A DNA stretch of 64,000 nt from Promicromonospora sp042731755. Its GTDB lineage: Bacteria; Actinomycetota; Actinomycetes; Actinomycetales; Cellulomonadaceae. The notes under the pieces are model-generated. The model saw only the letters and a program-made list of their open reading frames with translations. It ran no database searches and had not been told where the DNA came from. Positions 1 to 9,874 of the stretch are shown here, piece by piece. Position 1 is the first letter of the stretch. Each line of letters begins with the position of its first letter. The translations under genes and the position numbers were made by a program. The stretch covers positions 186,001 through 250,000 of the forward strand of contig NZ_JBHWLR010000007.1 of the NCBI RefSeq assembly GCF_042731755.1, read 5' to 3'.

Positions 1-216
1 TTACGAGGACGTGACCCACATCACCCTAGACCCAAGGAAAGTTCATCCAGTCGCCCGCCTGACGCACCTCACGGAGATTGATCGGGCTTTCCTGGGCACG
101 GGCAGGTACGCTTGCCGTGTTGCAGTGCCTCGATCGTTCTTCCAAGAGATGACGACGACACCGTGATTACAGCGATCCCGAAGGCCGGGGTCGTCGCATC
201 TTGCAAGGAGCAGTAC
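1..216 (+). other. gene-free leader upstream of the cold-shock gene
   Basis: No credible gene is visible in these 216 bases. The stretch ends in an AAGGAG ribosome site at 205-210 in front of the cold-shock start codon. A long untranslated leader is common for cold-shock genes, but I could not place a convincing promoter or a conserved cold-box. The open frame on the opposite strand here is a shadow of the cold-shock gene region. Confidence 0.4.
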
Positions 217-420
217 ATGGCATTCGGAACCGTCAAGTGGTTCAACGCCGAGAAGGGCTTCGGGTTCATCGCACCCGAGGACGGTGGGCAGGACGTGTTC
301 GCCCACTTCAGCGCGATCCAGTCGAGCGGCTACCGCTCGCTCGAGGAGAACCAGCGCGTCGAGTTCGACGTGAAGCAGGGCCCGAAGGGCCTCCAGGCGG
401 AGAACATCCGCCCGATCTGA
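217..420 (+). CDS. cold-shock protein (CspA family)
   Basis: A 67-residue single-domain OB-fold RNA/DNA chaperone, the normal length of the CspA family. Both nucleic-acid-binding motifs are visible: RNP1 as KGFGFI near residues 14-19 and RNP2 as DVFAHF near residues 28-33, within the usual opening MAFGTVKWFNAEKG. The protein is expected in the cytoplasm, melting mRNA secondary structure at low temperature or during growth. The start at 217 is fixed by AAGGAG six bases upstream; longer in-frame extensions lack family similarity. It is a single-gene unit closed by the hairpin at 473-502. Confidence 0.97.
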   Translation: MAFGTVKWFNAEKGFGFIAPEDGGQDVFAHFSAIQSSGYRSLEENQRVEFDVKQGPKGLQAENIRPI

Positions 421-472
421 TCTCTGACAGCCGGCATGGCGGGCTCCTGAGTTCGCCCGGTTGTACCCCGGA

Positions 473-502
473 GGCCCGGTCACCTTTTCAGGTGGCCGGG
501 CC
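473..502 (+). terminator. hairpin terminator after the cold-shock gene
   Basis: A 12-bp stem (GGCCCGGTCACC at 473-484 with GGTGGCCGGGCC at 491-502, one G-T wobble) around a six-base TTTTCA loop lies 53 bases past the stop. There is only a short TT after the stem, so this is a GC-rich hairpin without a T-tract. Confidence 0.7.
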
Positions 503-563
503 TTCGCCCTGCCCGGGTGTAGGGCCTGCGTTCTCTACGGCGCCCGGGCGGGAGAATGGGCGG

Positions 564-1712
564 GTGCAGCACTTCGCCTCCGACAACTACGCTCCCGTCC
601 ACCCCGAGGTCATGGCCGCGGTCGCCGCGGCGAACGACGGCGCGGCCGTCGCGTACGGCGACGACCCCGTGTCCGCCCGTCTGCAGCACCGCGCCGAGGA
701 GGTGTTCGGCGAGCGGGCCCACATCTTCCCCGTCCTGAACGGCACGGGCGCGAACGTCATCAGCCTCATGGCCGCCGCCCCGCGCTGGGGTGCGGTTATC
801 ACCAGCGACGTCGCGCACGTCCACACCGACGAGAACGGGGCGCCCGAGCGGGTGGGCGGCCTCAAGATCCTCGCCGTGCCGAGCAGGGACGGCCGCATCG
901 GCCCCGACGCCGTCGACCGTTACGCCGGCGACCTCGGCGACGTGCACCGCGCGCAGCCCGCGGTGCTGAGCCTCACCCAGGTGACGGAGCTCGGCACGGC
1001 CTACTCCGTGGCCGACCTCAAGCTGCTCGCGGACACCGCCCACGCGGCCGGCCTGCGCGTGCACGTCGACGGCTCCCGCCTCGCGAACGCGGCGGCGGCC
1101 CTCGGCGTCGGGCTGCGGGAGATCACCACCGACGTGGGCGTGGACATCGTGTCGCTCGGTGCGGCGAAGAACGGCGGCATGCTCGGCGAGGCCGTGGTGG
1201 TCCTGCCCGACGGCGACGGCGCGGCCGGTCCGGCGGGGGCGGCGGCGCTGTCCGAGGCGGTGCCGTACCTGCGCAAGGCGACGATGCAGCTCGCGTCCAA
1301 GACCCGGTTCGTGTCGGCCCAGCTCCTGGCACTGCTCGGCGAGCCGGGTACGCCGACGTCCGGCACGCCCGCGTCCGCCGCGACGTCGTCCGACACCCCC
1401 AGGGGCGGGCCGTTGTGGCTCCGCAACGCGGCGCACTCGAACGCCATGGCCGCGCGCCTGCGCGCGGGTGTCGAGACGGCGGGGCTGCTGGAGCCGGGGG
1501 CCGGGATCGTCCTGCGGTACCCGACCGAGGCGAACGTCGTCTTCGCGACGCTGCCCCGCGCGGCAGCGGACCGGGTGCGCGAGCACGCCCGCTTCTACGA
1601 CTGGGCGCCGGGGGAGACCGCCGACCGTGTCGAGGTGCGCTGGATGTGCGCGTGGGACACCACGGGGGCGGACGTCGACGCCTTCGTTCGGGTGGTCGGC
1701 GCGGCGCTCTGA
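564..1712 (+). CDS. ltaE: low-specificity L-threonine aldolase, PLP-dependent
   Basis: A 382-residue cytoplasmic PLP enzyme of fold type I that cleaves L-threonine (and allo-threonine) to glycine and acetaldehyde. The opening FASDNYAPVHPEVM and the motifs NGTGAN, HVDGSRLANAAAALG and SLGAAKNGG are those of the aldolase family; Lys202 in AAKNGG is the expected PLP lysine. It starts at GTG 564, the first start codon in frame with the conserved N-terminus; the longer open frame upstream overlaps the cold-shock gene and is not conserved. About 20 residues near position 265 (Thr/Ser/Pro/Ala-rich) are a low-complexity insertion relative to the usual ~340-350-residue length. It stands alone, 56 bases before the next gene. 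Confidence 0.93.
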   Translation: MQHFASDNYAPVHPEVMAAVAAANDGAAVAYGDDPVSARLQHRAEEVFGERAHIFPVLNGTGANVISLMAAAPRWGAVITSDVAHVHTDENGAPERVGGLKILAVPSRDGRIGPDAVDRYAGDLGDVHRAQPAVLSLTQVTELGTAYSVADLKLLADTAHAAGLRVHVDGSRLANAAAALGVGLREITTDVGVDIVSLGAAKNGGMLGEAVVVLPDGDGAAGPAGAAALSEAVPYLRKATMQLASKTRFVSAQLLALLGEPGTPTSGTPASAATSSDTPRGGPLWLRNAAHSNAMAARLRAGVETAGLLEPGAGIVLRYPTEANVVFATLPRAAADRVREHARFYDWAPGETADRVEVRWMCAWDTTGADVDAFVRVVGAAL

Positions 1713-1767
1713 TCATGCTGGTGAGCCGATTGCACGTCTGGACCACGATGGGGTGACACTGATCGTC

Positions 1768-3051
1768 ATGACCCGTTTTCGCCCCGTCGGCCTGCTCGCC
1801 GCGACCGTGCTCACGGTCGCCGCGCTGGCCGCGGGTTGCTCTGCGCCGGCCGGCGAACCCGGACCGACCTCCCTGCCCGGACCCTCCCAGTCGAGCGCGC
1901 GGCCGAGCCCGTCGCAGGGCAGCCCGTCGCCGAGCGGCTCGCCGTCCGGCGGCCCGTCGCCGTCGGACGGCGCGGCTTCGCCGACGCCCAGCGCGACGCC
2001 GTCCACACCGCCCATCACGGAGCCGACGCCCGGCGAGCCCGACCTGTCGCTCGTGGCCGGCTGGAGCCTGGAGCAGAAGGTGGGCCAGGTCGTGATGGTC
2101 GGCCTGCCCGTCAAGGGCCCGTTCCAGCCCACGTTCGACATGCTCGCGAGCCGGAAGATCGGCGGCGTCTTCCTGCACGGTCGGACCCACGCCGGCCGGC
2201 AGCCGGTGAAGAACCTGGTGGACGCCGCCGTCGCGGCGTCCACCTCCCCGGTGCCCCTCTTCGTCGCGACCGACCAGGAGGGCGGCGAGGTGCAGGTGCT
2301 GCGCGGACAGGGCTTCAGCGACATGCCCAGCGCCCTCGACCAGGCCACGCTCTCCGCACCCGACCTGCGCGCCCGGTCCGTGACCTGGGGCCAGGAGCTG
2401 GCCGCCGCGGGCGTGAACCTCAACCTCGCGCCGGTGATGGACCTCGTGCCGCAGCAGAACGCGGCGTCGAACGCGCCGATCGGCGTCTTCGGCCGCAACT
2501 ACGGGTACACGCCGGAATCCGTGATCGCGCACGGCAACGCGTTCGCCGAGGGCCAGCGGGACGCGGGCGTGCAGACGTCGATCAAGCACTTCCCGGGGCT
2601 GGGCCGGGTCACCGGCAACACGGACACGACCGCCGGCGTGACCGACACCGTGACCGGGCCCGACGACCCGTCGGTGGCGGTGTTCGACGCCGGCATCAAG
2701 GACGGCTCCGGCCTGGTCATGATGTCGTCCGCGATCTACGCCCGGATCGACCCGGACGCGCCCGCCGTGTTCAGCCCCACCGTGGTGGGCCTGGTCCGCG
2801 CGCACGGGTTCGACGGCGTGATCATCACCGACGACCTCTCCGGGGCGGTGCAGGTCCAGAGCGTGCCCGTCGGCCAGCGGGCCGTCCGCGCCGTCGACGC
2901 CGGGGTGGACGTGGTGCTCGCGTCCGCGAAGCCGTCCGTGGCCCCGGCGATGGTGGACGCGCTGGTCCAGGCGGCGAAGGCCGACCCGGCCTTCGCCGCC
3001 AAGATCGACGCGGCCGCGGCCCGGGTGGTCGCGGCCAAGGCCGGCCTCTGA
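1768..3051 (+). CDS. secreted GH3-family lipoprotein (NagZ-like fold)
   Basis: A 427-residue exported lipoprotein. Residues 1-25 form a signal peptide with lipobox LAAGC, followed by a Ser/Pro/Gly-rich linker to about residue 90 and a glycoside hydrolase family 3 N-terminal domain. Family marks include KHFPG (273-277), ATDQEGGEVQVLRG and TDDLSGAV (354-361), which supplies the likely nucleophile Asp355. In NagZ enzymes the KHFPG motif is followed by a loop with an Asp-His acid/base dyad; here the loop reads NTDTT (284-288), so the His is missing. Beta-N-acetylhexosaminidase activity on cell-wall sugars is therefore uncertain. ATG 1768 is chosen because it gives an intact signal peptide. The last codons are duplicated just downstream (3030-3087). 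Confidence 0.88.
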   Translation: MTRFRPVGLLAATVLTVAALAAGCSAPAGEPGPTSLPGPSQSSARPSPSQGSPSPSGSPSGGPSPSDGAASPTPSATPSTPPITEPTPGEPDLSLVAGWSLEQKVGQVVMVGLPVKGPFQPTFDMLASRKIGGVFLHGRTHAGRQPVKNLVDAAVAASTSPVPLFVATDQEGGEVQVLRGQGFSDMPSALDQATLSAPDLRARSVTWGQELAAAGVNLNLAPVMDLVPQQNAASNAPIGVFGRNYGYTPESVIAHGNAFAEGQRDAGVQTSIKHFPGLGRVTGNTDTTAGVTDTVTGPDDPSVAVFDAGIKDGSGLVMMSSAIYARIDPDAPAVFSPTVVGLVRAHGFDGVIITDDLSGAVQVQSVPVGQRAVRAVDAGVDVVLASAKPSVAPAMVDALVQAAKADPAFAAKIDAAAARVVAAKAGL

Positions 3052-3087
3052 GGTCTCACGCGGCCAAGGCCGGCCTCTGAGTTCTCA
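3030..3087. repeat. 29-bp tandem duplication over the GH3 gene end
   Basis: Bases 3030-3058 and 3059-3087 are the same 29-bp unit, with one mismatch (G3053 against T3082). Copy 1 holds the last codons and stop of the GH3 gene; copy 2 is a non-coding echo of them, and its end provides the stop codon of the convergent peptidase gene. Confidence 0.95.
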
Positions 3088-3097
3088 GAGGCCGGCC
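3068..3097. terminator. bidirectional hairpin between convergent genes
   Basis: A perfect 14-bp inverted repeat (GGCCGGCCTCTGAG at 3068-3081 and CTCAGAGGCCGGCC at 3084-3097) with a TT loop. Its right arm is inside the last codons of the convergent oligopeptidase gene, so terminator and coding sequence overlap. No T-tract follows on either strand. Confidence 0.8.
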
Positions 3098-5337
3098 AGG
3101 CCCAGCACGTCCAGCGTCCAGGCGTGCTCGAACGCGACCTGCTCCCAGGCGGAGTAGCGCCCCGAGACGCCGCCGTGCCCGGCCGACATCTCGATCTTGA
3201 GCATCGCCGGCGCCCCGGCGGCCTGCAGCCGGGCCACCCACTTGGCCGGTTCCACGTACAGCACGCGGGTGTCGTTGAAGCTCGTGGTGGCGAGCACGCG
3301 CGGGTAGTGGGAGGCGTCGTCGGCCACGTTCTCGTACGGCGTGTACGAGCGCATGTACGCGTACACCTCCGGGTCGTTCAGCGGGTCGCCCCACTCGTCG
3401 CGCTCGGTGACGGTCAGCGGCAGCGTCGGGTCGAGCATCGACGTCAGCGCGTCGACGAACGGCACCCCGGCCAGCACCCCGGTGAACAGCTCGGGCGCCA
3501 GGTTGGTGGCCGCGCCGACGAGCAGCCCGCCGGCGCTGCCGCCGTCGGCCACCATGCGGTCGGACGCCGTCCAGCCGGTGGCGACGAGGTGGCGGCCGCA
3601 GGCCACGAAGTCGGTGAACGTGTTGCGCTTCGCGGCCAGCTTGCCGTCGTCGTACCAGGAGCGGCCCATCTCGCCGCCGCCCCGGACGTGCGCGACGGCG
3701 AAGACGACGCCGCGGTCGAGCAGGCTCAGGCGGGCGATCGAGAAGTACGGGTCGATCGAGTACTCGTACGCGCCGTACCCGTACAGGAGCAGGGGAGCGG
3801 GCTCGGCGGGGGCAGGGTCGTCCGCGCCGGCCGCCCCGCCGAACCGCACCTTGTCCTTGCGCCAGACGAGCGAGATCGGAACGCGCGTGCCGTCCTCGGC
3901 CACGGCCCACTCCCGGCGCTGGTCGTAGTCGCCGGCGTCGTAGCCGCCGAGCACGGGCTGCTGCTTGAGCAGGGTGCGCTCGCCGGAGGCGACGTCGTAC
4001 AGGTAGAGCGACGACGGCGTGACGAACGACGTGTAGCCCACCTTGAGGTTGGGCTGCTCCCACACGCCCACGCCTGCGCCGACGGACTCCAGCGGCTGGC
4101 CGAACGAGATCTCCTGGAAGTCCCAGGTCACCGGGCCGCTCGCGGGGAGCTGGAGCACGGCCGAGCGGGAGATCGCCCCGCGGCGGTAGTAGAGCACCGC
4201 ATAGCGCTCGCTGGCGCTCACGCCCTCCAGCCGCACCTCCGGGTCGTGCGGCACGACGACGGTGGCCGCCTCCGGGGCGACCGTCCCGCCGCGTGCCGGG
4301 ACGGGCGATGCGACCAGCTCGAAGTTCAGCGCGTCCTTGTTGTGCAGGATCAGCAGCGTGTCCTCGGGCTCGCCGGCCGAGCCCGGCAGCACGGCGTGCT
4401 CCACCGAGTACTCGACGCCCTCGCGGCGCGGCCAGACGACGCGGAACTCGCCCGTCGGGTCGTCGGCCTCCAGCAGCCACGACTCGCTCGTCACCTTGGA
4501 GCCGAGCTCGATCTGCAGGTACTTCTTGGACCGGGACAGGCCCACGCCCACCCAGTACCGCTCGTCGGGCTCCTCGAAGACCAGCACGTCGTCGGAGCCG
4601 GGAGCACCCAGCTGGTGCCGCCAGACGCGCCAGGGCCGCCAGGCGTCGTCCACGGTCAGGTAGAAGACGTGCTCGCCGTCGGGGGTGAACATGGCGCCGG
4701 GCGCCGTGTCGCGCACCTCGTCGCGGAGGTCCTCGCCCGTGGCCAGGTCGCGGACGCGCAGCGTGTAGCGCTCGTCGCCCGCGGTGTCGGTCGCGTACAG
4801 CAGGCGGGTGCCGTCGTCGGAGACGTCGAGCGAGCCCAGGGCGAAGAACTCGTGCCCCTCGGCCTCGGCGTTCTGGTCCAGCATGACCTGCTCGCCCGGC
4901 ACGGGCTGCCCGGGCTCGAGCACGCGGGGCGTCCAGTCGTCCGGGCCGGCGACGGGGTACCGCGCGTGGATCGGGTACTGCTGGCCCTCGACCGTGCGGG
5001 CGTAGTACCACCAGTCGCCGTCGCGCGCGGGGACCGAGAGGTCGGTCTCGAGGGTGCGGCCCTTGATCTCGTCGAACAGGGTCTGCCGCAGCGGCGCCAG
5101 GTGCTCCTGACGGTCGAGCGTCCAGGCGTTCTGCGCCTCCAGGTGCGCGACGACCTCGGGATCCTCCTTGTCGCGGAGCCACTCGTAGTCGTCGGTGAAG
5201 GTGTCGCCGTGGAAGGTGCGCTCCCGGGGGCGGCGCACGGTGAAGGGTGGTTCGGTGGGTGGAAGGACCCGCACGGAACCGGTCGGTCGATCGGCCGCGG
5301 GGGCGGCCGCTGGGGGAGTCAGGGCGTCGTCGGACAC
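3085..5337 (-). CDS. ptrB: oligopeptidase B, S9 prolyl oligopeptidase family
   Basis: A 750-residue cytoplasmic serine peptidase that cuts short peptides, typically after basic residues. The N-terminal half is a beta-propeller (about residues 50-470); the C-terminal half is an alpha/beta hydrolase. The nucleophile Ser601 lies in GGSAGG and the catalytic His721 in SAGHGGVSG; DEWGDP and the RGGGEMGRSWYDDGK block are typical of PtrB. It is somewhat longer than the usual ~690 residues because of a Pro/Ala-rich N-terminal extension. The start is a GTG at 5335-5337. It is convergent with the GH3 gene and shares its terminator hairpin. Confidence 0.94.
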   Translation of the reverse strand: MSDDALTPPAAAPAADRPTGSVRVLPPTEPPFTVRRPRERTFHGDTFTDDYEWLRDKEDPEVVAHLEAQNAWTLDRQEHLAPLRQTLFDEIKGRTLETDLSVPARDGDWWYYARTVEGQQYPIHARYPVAGPDDWTPRVLEPGQPVPGEQVMLDQNAEAEGHEFFALGSLDVSDDGTRLLYATDTAGDERYTLRVRDLATGEDLRDEVRDTAPGAMFTPDGEHVFYLTVDDAWRPWRVWRHQLGAPGSDDVLVFEEPDERYWVGVGLSRSKKYLQIELGSKVTSESWLLEADDPTGEFRVVWPRREGVEYSVEHAVLPGSAGEPEDTLLILHNKDALNFELVASPVPARGGTVAPEAATVVVPHDPEVRLEGVSASERYAVLYYRRGAISRSAVLQLPASGPVTWDFQEISFGQPLESVGAGVGVWEQPNLKVGYTSFVTPSSLYLYDVASGERTLLKQQPVLGGYDAGDYDQRREWAVAEDGTRVPISLVWRKDKVRFGGAAGADDPAPAEPAPLLLYGYGAYEYSIDPYFSIARLSLLDRGVVFAVAHVRGGGEMGRSWYDDGKLAAKRNTFTDFVACGRHLVATGWTASDRMVADGGSAGGLLVGAATNLAPELFTGVLAGVPFVDALTSMLDPTLPLTVTERDEWGDPLNDPEVYAYMRSYTPYENVADDASHYPRVLATTSFNDTRVLYVEPAKWVARLQAAGAPAMLKIEMSAGHGGVSGRYSAWEQVAFEHAWTLDVLGLAGL

Positions 5338-5589
5338 CGCGTCAGCCTAACCGTGACGACGCCCTGGCGAGGGGGCGTTCCGCGCCCTCCTCCTGCCCTC
5401 GACCAGGTCGCTCCGTGACCAGGGTGTGACCCACGGGTGTAACGAGTGACACATGGCACGGCTACACTCGCCGCACGCCGATGGCATCAGTTTGATGCAG
5501 GCCTGGTTAAGCAGGACTGAATCATGCTGGTGTCGTAGGCACCGAGACCTCGGAGCACCACACACCAGAACCGACGGAGGACCCGGCAG
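5338..5589. promoter_or_regulatory. divergent control region with a GCATCA palindrome
   Basis: This region separates the leftward peptidase gene from the rightward ABC operon. It holds a perfect inverted repeat GCATCA-GTT-TGATGC at 5484-5498, a possible operator, and a weak -10-like TACACT at 5463-5468. A GGAGG ribosome site (5576-5580) precedes the ATG at 5590. No gene is visible inside it. Confidence 0.4.
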
Positions 5590-7026
5590 ATGACAGCCGA
5601 CCGACCGAACCTCGCGACGGCCGCGCGCAGGCTGCTGGCCACGCTCGCGGCCGCGGCCATCCCGGCCGTGATCGCCGCGGCACCTGCGATGGCTGCCGCC
5701 GCGCCCGCCGACTGCACACCCGACGACACGACCGCCTGCGTCGTGGCGATCGTCCTGGACGCGGAGAACAACCCCGTCCCCGACGTGGGCGTGACCATCT
5801 CCGGCGCGGGGTTCGAGACAGATGTGACCAGCACCCAGGAGGGGCCGGCGTCCGTGGAGGTGCCGCAGGTCGGTACCTACACGCTGACCCTCGACGAGGA
5901 GACCGTCCCGGACGGACTCTTCCCGGACGCCACCGAGCTGCAGGTCACGGCACAGACCGGTAGCTCCGCGCGCGCGGCGTTCCGGTTGGGCACCACGCCC
6001 CCCGAGAGCGCCGAACCCAGCGGGGGCGCCACCACCGCCCCGAGCGAGGGCCAGCCCACGGACGCGGCGTCCGCCCCGGCCGCCGGGGACGAGGGCCTCG
6101 GCGGAGCGGGCACCGCCGCCACCGGTGGCGGCGGCCCGTCCCTCCAGCAGATCTGGCAGCAGTTCGGCTCCGGCATCCGGTTCGGCCTGCTGCTCGCCCT
6201 GGCCTCGGTGGGCATCAGCCTCATCTACGGCACGACCGGCCTGTCGAGCTTCTCGCACGGCGAGCAGGTGACGCTGGGCGCCATGTTCGGCTTCATCGGC
6301 ATCAACTGGCTGCACCTGCCGATCTGGCTCACGGTGATCCTGGTGATCGTCGCCTGCGCCGCCACCGGCTGGCTGCAGGACGCCGCGATCTGGGCGCCGT
6401 TGCGACGGCGCGGCACACCGGTCACGCAGATGATGATCGTGACCATCGGCCTGTCGCTGGCGCTGCAGTACGCCATCCAGATGGTCATCGGCGGCCGGTC
6501 GCACCGCGTCCTGCCGCAGAACCCGAAGCCCCTGGAGATCGCGGGCATCACGCTCAGCACCGCCTCGTGGATCTCGATGCTCGTCGCGGTCGTCGTGATC
6601 TTCTTCATCGGCTGGTTCCTCACCCGCACCCGGACCGGCCGCGCCACCCGCGCCGTCTCGGACAACACGGCGCTCGCGGCGGCCACCGGCATCAACCCGG
6701 ACCGCATCATCCGCGTCGTGTGGACCATGTCCACCGGCTTCGCCGGCCTGGCAGGCATGCTGCTGGCCGTCTCGTTCGGCTCGTTCAACTGGTCGCTCGG
6801 CATGCTGCTGCTGCTCCTGATGTTCGCCGCCGTCACCCTCGGTGGCCTGGGCACGGCCTACGGCGCCCTGCTCGGCTCCCTCGTGATCGGCCTCGTCGTC
6901 GAGATGTCCACCCTCATCCCCGGAATGCCGAGCGACCTGCGCTACGCCTCGGCACTCGTGATCCTCATCCTCGTGCTGCTGTTCAGGCCGCAGGGCCTGC
7001 TCGGCCGCGCCGAGCGGATCGGCTGA
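5590..7026 (+). CDS. livH: LivH-type ABC permease with extra secreted N-terminal domain
   Basis: A 478-residue inner-membrane subunit of a branched-chain-amino-acid-type importer. The C-terminal ~290 residues (from about 188) are a standard LivH permease, with GLSLIYGTTGLSSFSHGEQVTLGA at its start and the cytoplasmic EAA-like loop near the end. Before this lies a predicted signal sequence (1-40), a beta-rich domain of about 90 residues with two Cys (DCTPDDTTACVV...) resembling carboxypeptidase-regulatory or prealbumin-like folds, and a Pro/Ser/Gly linker. LivH proteins are normally ~290-300 residues, so this is a fusion. It opens a four-gene operon that has no substrate-binding protein gene. 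Substrate is unknown. Confidence 0.9.
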   Translation: MTADRPNLATAARRLLATLAAAAIPAVIAAAPAMAAAAPADCTPDDTTACVVAIVLDAENNPVPDVGVTISGAGFETDVTSTQEGPASVEVPQVGTYTLTLDEETVPDGLFPDATELQVTAQTGSSARAAFRLGTTPPESAEPSGGATTAPSEGQPTDAASAPAAGDEGLGGAGTAATGGGGPSLQQIWQQFGSGIRFGLLLALASVGISLIYGTTGLSSFSHGEQVTLGAMFGFIGINWLHLPIWLTVILVIVACAATGWLQDAAIWAPLRRRGTPVTQMMIVTIGLSLALQYAIQMVIGGRSHRVLPQNPKPLEIAGITLSTASWISMLVAVVVIFFIGWFLTRTRTGRATRAVSDNTALAAATGINPDRIIRVVWTMSTGFAGLAGMLLAVSFGSFNWSLGMLLLLLMFAAVTLGGLGTAYGALLGSLVIGLVVEMSTLIPGMPSDLRYASALVILILVLLFRPQGLLGRAERIG

Positions 7027-7039
7027 AAGGAGAACCATC

Positions 7040-8029
7040 ATGGAACTGAGCCGCATCCTCACCCAGGCGCTCGCCGAGCTCATCGCTCCGACGACGGCCG
7101 CCATCGCGCTGGCCGCCATCGGCCTCAACCTGCACTTCGGGTTCACCGGCCTCCTCAACATGGGGCAGGCAGGCTTCATGCTGCTGGGCGCCTACGGCTT
7201 CGGCATCGCCACGATCTCGGGCGCGCCGTTCTGGCTGGCCCTGCTCATCTCGCTCGCGGCGGGCGCGCTGTTCGCGCTCATCCTCGGCGCACCCACGCTC
7301 CAGCTGCGTGGCGACTACCTCGCGATCGTGACCATCTCGGCCGCGGAGATCATCCGAATGCTCGGCCGTGCCACCGTCTTCCAGGAATGGACCGGCGGCG
7401 CGGCGGGGCTCACGGGTGGCTCGTTCAAGGCGACGTTCCAGGAGCTGTCGTTCCTGCCGGCGGCGCCCGAGCGTGGCGCGTTCGGTCCGCTCGAGTACGT
7501 GTTCACGGGCTCCGACTCGTGGTGGACGCGTCTGTTCGCGTGGGCCGTGGTGCTCATCGCCGTCCTCTTCGTCTGGCTCCTCACGCGCAGCCCGTGGGGC
7601 CGTGTGCTCAAGGGCATCCGTGAGGACGAGGACGCCGTCCGCGCACTGGGCAAGAACGTCTTCTCCTACAAGATGCAGGCGCTGGTGCTCGGCGGCATGT
7701 GTGGTTCGCTCGCCGGCATGCTGTACGTGCTGCCCAGGTCGGTCGCGCCCGACGCCATGGGACGTTCGCTGACGTTCTTCGCGTGGACGGTCCTGCTGCT
7801 CGGTGGCGCCGCCACCTTGTTCGGTCCCGTCCTGGGGTCCATGCTCTTTTATGCGGTCTACATGTTGCTCCGCGCGGGTATGCGCGAGGGTCTGGAAGGC
7901 GTGGTGACGGCCACGATGGTGGAGCAGATCGGTGGTCTGCTCGTCGGCGTGACCCTCATGCTGCTCGTCATCTTCCGCCCACAAGGAATCCTGGGGAACA
8001 AGAAGGAGCTCGCCTTCGATGTCCGATGA
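7040..8029 (+). CDS. livM: LivM-type ABC permease
   Basis: A 329-residue polytopic membrane permease, partner of the preceding LivH-type protein in a branched-chain-amino-acid-type importer. The opening IGLNLHFGFTGLLNMGQAGFMLLGAYGF and the internal LLTRSPWGRVLKGIREDEDAVRALGKN are diagnostic of LivM; the C-terminus LVIFRPQGILGNKKEL is also typical. AAAGGAG stands upstream of ATG 7040, 13 bases after livH. The 3' end overlaps the next ATPase gene by 11 bases, implying translational coupling. Confidence 0.93.
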   Translation: MELSRILTQALAELIAPTTAAIALAAIGLNLHFGFTGLLNMGQAGFMLLGAYGFGIATISGAPFWLALLISLAAGALFALILGAPTLQLRGDYLAIVTISAAEIIRMLGRATVFQEWTGGAAGLTGGSFKATFQELSFLPAAPERGAFGPLEYVFTGSDSWWTRLFAWAVVLIAVLFVWLLTRSPWGRVLKGIREDEDAVRALGKNVFSYKMQALVLGGMCGSLAGMLYVLPRSVAPDAMGRSLTFFAWTVLLLGGAATLFGPVLGSMLFYAVYMLLRAGMREGLEGVVTATMVEQIGGLLVGVTLMLLVIFRPQGILGNKKELAFDVR

Positions 8030-9037
8030 GACGACCGAGAACAAGGTGGCCGAGGTGACCGACGTGCCCGAGGCGGACGAGGCGACCGACGTGCCGGCGA
8101 GCACCGTCGAGGCGCTCGACACCGTCGAGCGCAGCGACACCGAGGCCGCGAAGGCCGCGGAGCACGTCCTGGCCGCGGTCGAGCCGAAGGTCGGCGTGAG
8201 CAAGCCGGACCCGATCCTGCTCGTCGACGACGTGCAGCGCCGGTTCGGCGGCATGACCGCCGTCGACGTCGACCACCTGGAGGTCCAGCGCGGGGTCATC
8301 ACGGCCCTCATCGGCCCGAACGGTGCCGGCAAGACGACCTTCTTCAACCTGCTCACGGGCTTCGACAAGCCCAACCAGGGCTCGTGGTCCTTCGAGGGCA
8401 GGTCGCTGGGCGGCGTCAGCGCCGCCAAGGTGGCGCGCAACGGCATGGTCCGCACGTTCCAGCTCACCAAGGCGCTCTCCCGCCTGACGGTGCTGCAGAA
8501 CATGCTGCTGGCCGCGATGGACAACCCGGGCGAGAACCTGTTCGGCTCCCTGGTGAAGCCGCTGTGGGCGGGCACCGAGAAGCGCAACACCGAGAAGGCG
8601 CTCGAGATCCTGGCGCGGTTCAAGCTCGACACCAAGAAGGACGACTTCGCGGGCTCGCTGTCCGGCGGTCAGCGCAAGCTCCTGGAGATGGCGCGGGCCC
8701 TGATGACGGACCCGACCATGATCATGCTCGACGAGCCGATGGCCGGCGTGAACCCGGCGCTGGTCCAGTCGCTGCTGCACCACATCCAGGCCCTGCGCGA
8801 CGACGGCATGACCGTGCTCTTCGTCGAGCACGACATGCACGCCGTGCGGCACATCTCCGACTGGGTGGTGGTCATGGCCGAGGGCAAGATCGTCGCCGAG
8901 GGGCCGCCCAAGTCCGTCATGCAGGACCAGGCCGTCGTCGACGCCTACCTGGGTGCGCACCACGACACCGACCTCGGGGACGACTCGCTGCTCGACCCCG
9001 CAGTGCTGGCCCGGCTCGAGGCCGAGGAGGAGAAGCG

Positions 9038-9041
<4 letters not shown>
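8019..9041 (+). CDS. livG: LivG-type ABC ATPase with acidic N-terminal extension
   Basis: A 340-residue nucleotide-binding subunit energising the LivH/LivM pair. Walker A is GPNGAGKTT, the signature is LSGGQRK, Walker B is MIMLDEPMAGV and the H-loop is in VEHDMHAV; the Pro-rich MVRTFQLTK block is typical of LivG. The first ~65 residues form a Glu/Asp/Val-rich, low-complexity extension absent from most LivG proteins (~255 residues). ATG 8019 overlaps the livM end; an internal start is possible but the frame is open from here and begins MSDETTENK in good context. Confidence 0.92.
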
Positions 9042-9802
<761 letters not shown>

Positions 9803-9819
9803 CCCGCTCCGCCGACAGA

Positions 9820-9857
9820 ACTCTGGCGTACCCCCTGATCAGGGGGTACGCCAGAGT
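9820..9857. terminator. 38-bp perfect palindrome between convergent genes
   Basis: ACTCTGGCGTACCCCCTGA (9820-9838) is followed at once by its exact reverse complement (9839-9857). It lies 17 bases past the livF stop and 17 bases before the end of the leftward gene, so it can terminate both. There is no T-tract. Confidence 0.85.
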
Positions 9858-9874
9858 GCTGTCTCGCTGCAGTT

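Noticed and set aside
43..483. Open frame on the - strand over the cold-shock gene
   Set aside because: Wholly antisense to a certain gene, Arg/Ala-rich, no ribosome site or family likeness.
5347..7179. Long - strand frame opposite the LivH-type permease
   Set aside because: Its His/Asp/Arg-rich content is the usual antisense of membrane segments; the + strand protein is clear.
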